From contig CAZHQW010000063.1 in assembly GCA_964534745.1 (NCBI GenBank), positions 1 through 16,139 on the forward strand: a DNA stretch of 16,139 nt, given 5' to 3'. This DNA is from G020354785 sp964534745. GTDB lineage: Bacteria; Bacteroidota; Bacteroidia; Bacteroidales; UBA10428. The notes below the pieces were generated by a model. The model had not been told where the DNA came from, made no database searches, and was given only the letters and a program-made list of their open reading frames with translations. This document shows positions 15,601 through 16,139 of this stretch, one piece after another. The number at the start of each line of letters is the position of its first letter. Position 1 is the first letter of the stretch. Made by a program: the position numbers and the translations under genes.

Positions 15601-16139
15601 CTCATATTCAGGCTCAGCCTGGGGTGCTTTATGCTTCATCAATGCCACAGGGACTTCACACCTCACCTATGTTAACATTGAAGATGCCTCAAAAGGTCCC
15701 GTACCAGTCAGGGATGTGGCTGCCATTTCGGCTTTCAATGCTGACCTGGTGCTTGACCATTTAACAATTGAGAATGTTAATCATAATCCGGTTGCAGCCA
15801 GGTATTCAGATATTGTCCTCATTAACAGCTCACTACATTCGGAGGTTAAAGGAGATTTAATAAACGTGAAATACGGGCATGCTTTAATTGAAAATTGTGT
15901 ATTCAGGGGTAACGACAGGGAAGATACAGATGCAATAGACTATGATGATATCCAGGACGGCATAATAAGAAATTGTAAAATCTATAATTTCTTTGGGCTG
16001 AACAGTGATGCCATAGATATTGGTGAGAGGGCCGTTAATATTGAGATCGACAGCCTGCTTGTCTATGACATAACCGATAAAGGGGTCTCGGTCGGACAAA
16101 AGTCGACTGCCAGGATAACAAACAGTACTTTTGTTAATT
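12680..16139 (+). CDS. Secreted multidomain CotH-kinase/lamin-tail/beta-helix protein (3' end cut off)
   Basis: An open frame of at least 1153 residues that leaves the window. The best start is TTG at 12680, giving M-K-R-K, then a hydrophobic stretch (VVIAVMTFAVILTLYF) ending near TSCQ: a signal peptide, with a Cys that could be lipidated but without a strong lipobox. The ATG at 12740 would remove the basic n-region. Domains are: lamin tail (38-176, opening LYINEFMASN); chitobiase-C-like (186-264, IRYTSDGSEP); CotH kinase (about 270-600, with D500-H-N and the D520-M-D metal pair); InlB-like repeat (about 646-695) split by a beta-sandwich (about 705-870) and resumed (882-901); and a parallel beta-helix from about 920. 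CotH proteins can phosphorylate serine/threonine in proteins. Many such proteins in Bacteroidota are secreted through the type IX system, but its C-terminal signal would lie beyond this window. Target and partners unknown. Confidence 0.88.
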   Translation, partial: MKRKISILCINQIRKVVIAVMTFAVILTLYFPNTSCQLYINEFMASNATIIEDPDYDDYSDWIEIYNAGSQPVNLNGYYVTDNLDNPEKWQITQNVTVSAGGYVLIWADGNNSGLHTSYKLAQEGEEIGLFSPGHVLIDSVTYELETTDISHGRKSNGSPEWAYFSEPTPGAANSTTSYNGMVDNVPEFSVSGGFYTSPVITGLSTDFGGTIRYTSDGSEPQESSAVYSSPIIINSTKIIRARIFKDNLIPGPVVTHTYFINEDIEPGTLPVVSLASDPDNFWDPMVGIYVQDFKPEWEVPVNIELFENNGSDRAAFNQPAGTKVNGLNSWRLPQKALGIYFRKEYGDNKLEYPLFFDRDRSSYKSFALRASGSDWCHTLFRDALAQNSTRPNMNVDMQGYRPCVVYINGQYMGIHNIRSKTDDDFIEKNFGMEPGTFDLIENKNVVEAGDLDAYNEFKALVSQNLSVQSNYNAVAEKMDIEEFTDFIITEIYVRNTSIDHNILAWKPKESGKWRWVFIDMDRGFFNPANYLISSFINQDVIPFGELMDNAGYRAYFGRRMADHLYTTFHPQRMKKIIDEHKQAIEQEMPNHIERWLGTTSSYGNAMPSLEYWYGEVNDFKTFAEERPQYLLDDLRNYGLSETASLWTIVTPEEGGYVKLNGLTVPGSCWSGPYPKDLLLQFTAVEKPGYAFQGWANSTRHIIIPRGYSWKYLDDGSNQGTAWRETGFNDSGWQSGQAELGYGDGDESTTVSYGGNSNNKYITTYFRHSFTVTEEDLSGFGFMINILRDDGAVVYLNGQEVIRTNMTSGSINYQTTAVSSISGSAESQFTSYDIDKDLFVAGVNVIAVEIHQSSPNSSDIGFDLELVSHRISTQDYITVRNIYSFTLVRDSGIVAVFEPTGQCLLPSEITGNTNLDRDCSPYLAQGDITIHENVTVTIEPGVEIWMPEGASIFINGTINATGTPGEPVIFKLNPSYSGSAWGALCFINATGTSHLTYVNIEDASKGPVPVRDVAAISAFNADLVLDHLTIENVNHNPVAARYSDIVLINSSLHSEVKGDLINVKYGHALIENCVFRGNDREDTDAIDYDDIQDGIIRNCKIYNFFGLNSDAIDIGERAVNIEIDSLLVYDITDKGVSVGQKSTARITNSTFVN

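Noticed and set aside
1..16139. CRISPR arrays, tRNA or rRNA genes, IS elements, phage or toxin-antitoxin genes
   Set aside because: I looked on both strands and saw no spaced repeat array, tRNA-like cloverleaf with conserved loop sequences, transposase motif or terminal inverted repeats.

Overview
The window looks like a chromosomal segment of a member of the Bacteroidota, probably a Bacteroidales- or Marinilabiliales-like anaerobe or facultative anaerobe. This is inferred from three things. Several exact matches to the Bacteroidota -7 element TAnnTTTG lie in front of genes. Most genes are A/T-rich upstream with weak or no Shine-Dalgarno sequences. The protein types also fit: an HMA-like/AraC fused regulator, a DUF4070-type radical SAM protein, and a giant secreted CotH/lamin-tail protein. 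No tRNA, rRNA, CRISPR array, insertion sequence or prophage gene was seen.

Left block (1-2582, minus strand): reading leftward, a small AraC-type regulator with an N-terminal Cys-x-x-Cys heavy-metal-associated-like half, a B12-binding/radical SAM enzyme, and a cold-shock protein ending in a clear intrinsic terminator. Between the regulator and a rightward patatin-like phospholipase is a 409-base gap. It carries a long imperfect hairpin with a T-run just before the phospholipase start. The phospholipase converges on a tandem universal stress protein, and their stop codons overlap in TTAA.

Middle block (4659-8476): after 320 A/T-rich bases without a gene comes a decayed superoxide dismutase gene. 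Its start codon is ATG to ACG, it has two in-frame stops, and it has lost the C-terminal third that carries two of the four metal ligands. Next are a plasma-membrane-type (P3A) proton-pumping ATPase, whose best promoter overlaps the end of that relic, and a closely following HEAT-repeat protein. The universal stress protein, phospholipase, dismutase relic and proton pump read as a stress and ion-homeostasis neighbourhood. The lost dismutase hints at relaxed selection for oxygen defence.

Right block (8477-16139): a tight L-fucose catabolic unit encodes L-fucose isomerase and L-fuculokinase, followed by a TSUP-family membrane permease. A -7 element and a 16-base palindrome that could be an operator precede it. 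L-fuculose-1-phosphate aldolase and a classical fucose permease are not in the window. The last gene is a very large secreted multidomain protein cut off by the window edge. Its order is signal peptide, lamin tail, chitobiase-C-like, CotH kinase, InlB-like repeat split by an inserted beta-sandwich, then a parallel beta-helix.

I did not find a complete, convincing new biological system. The most informative items are the SOD pseudogene next to the proton pump, the metal-binding-type/AraC regulator beside a radical SAM enzyme, the hairpin before the phospholipase, and the nested architecture of the CotH protein.
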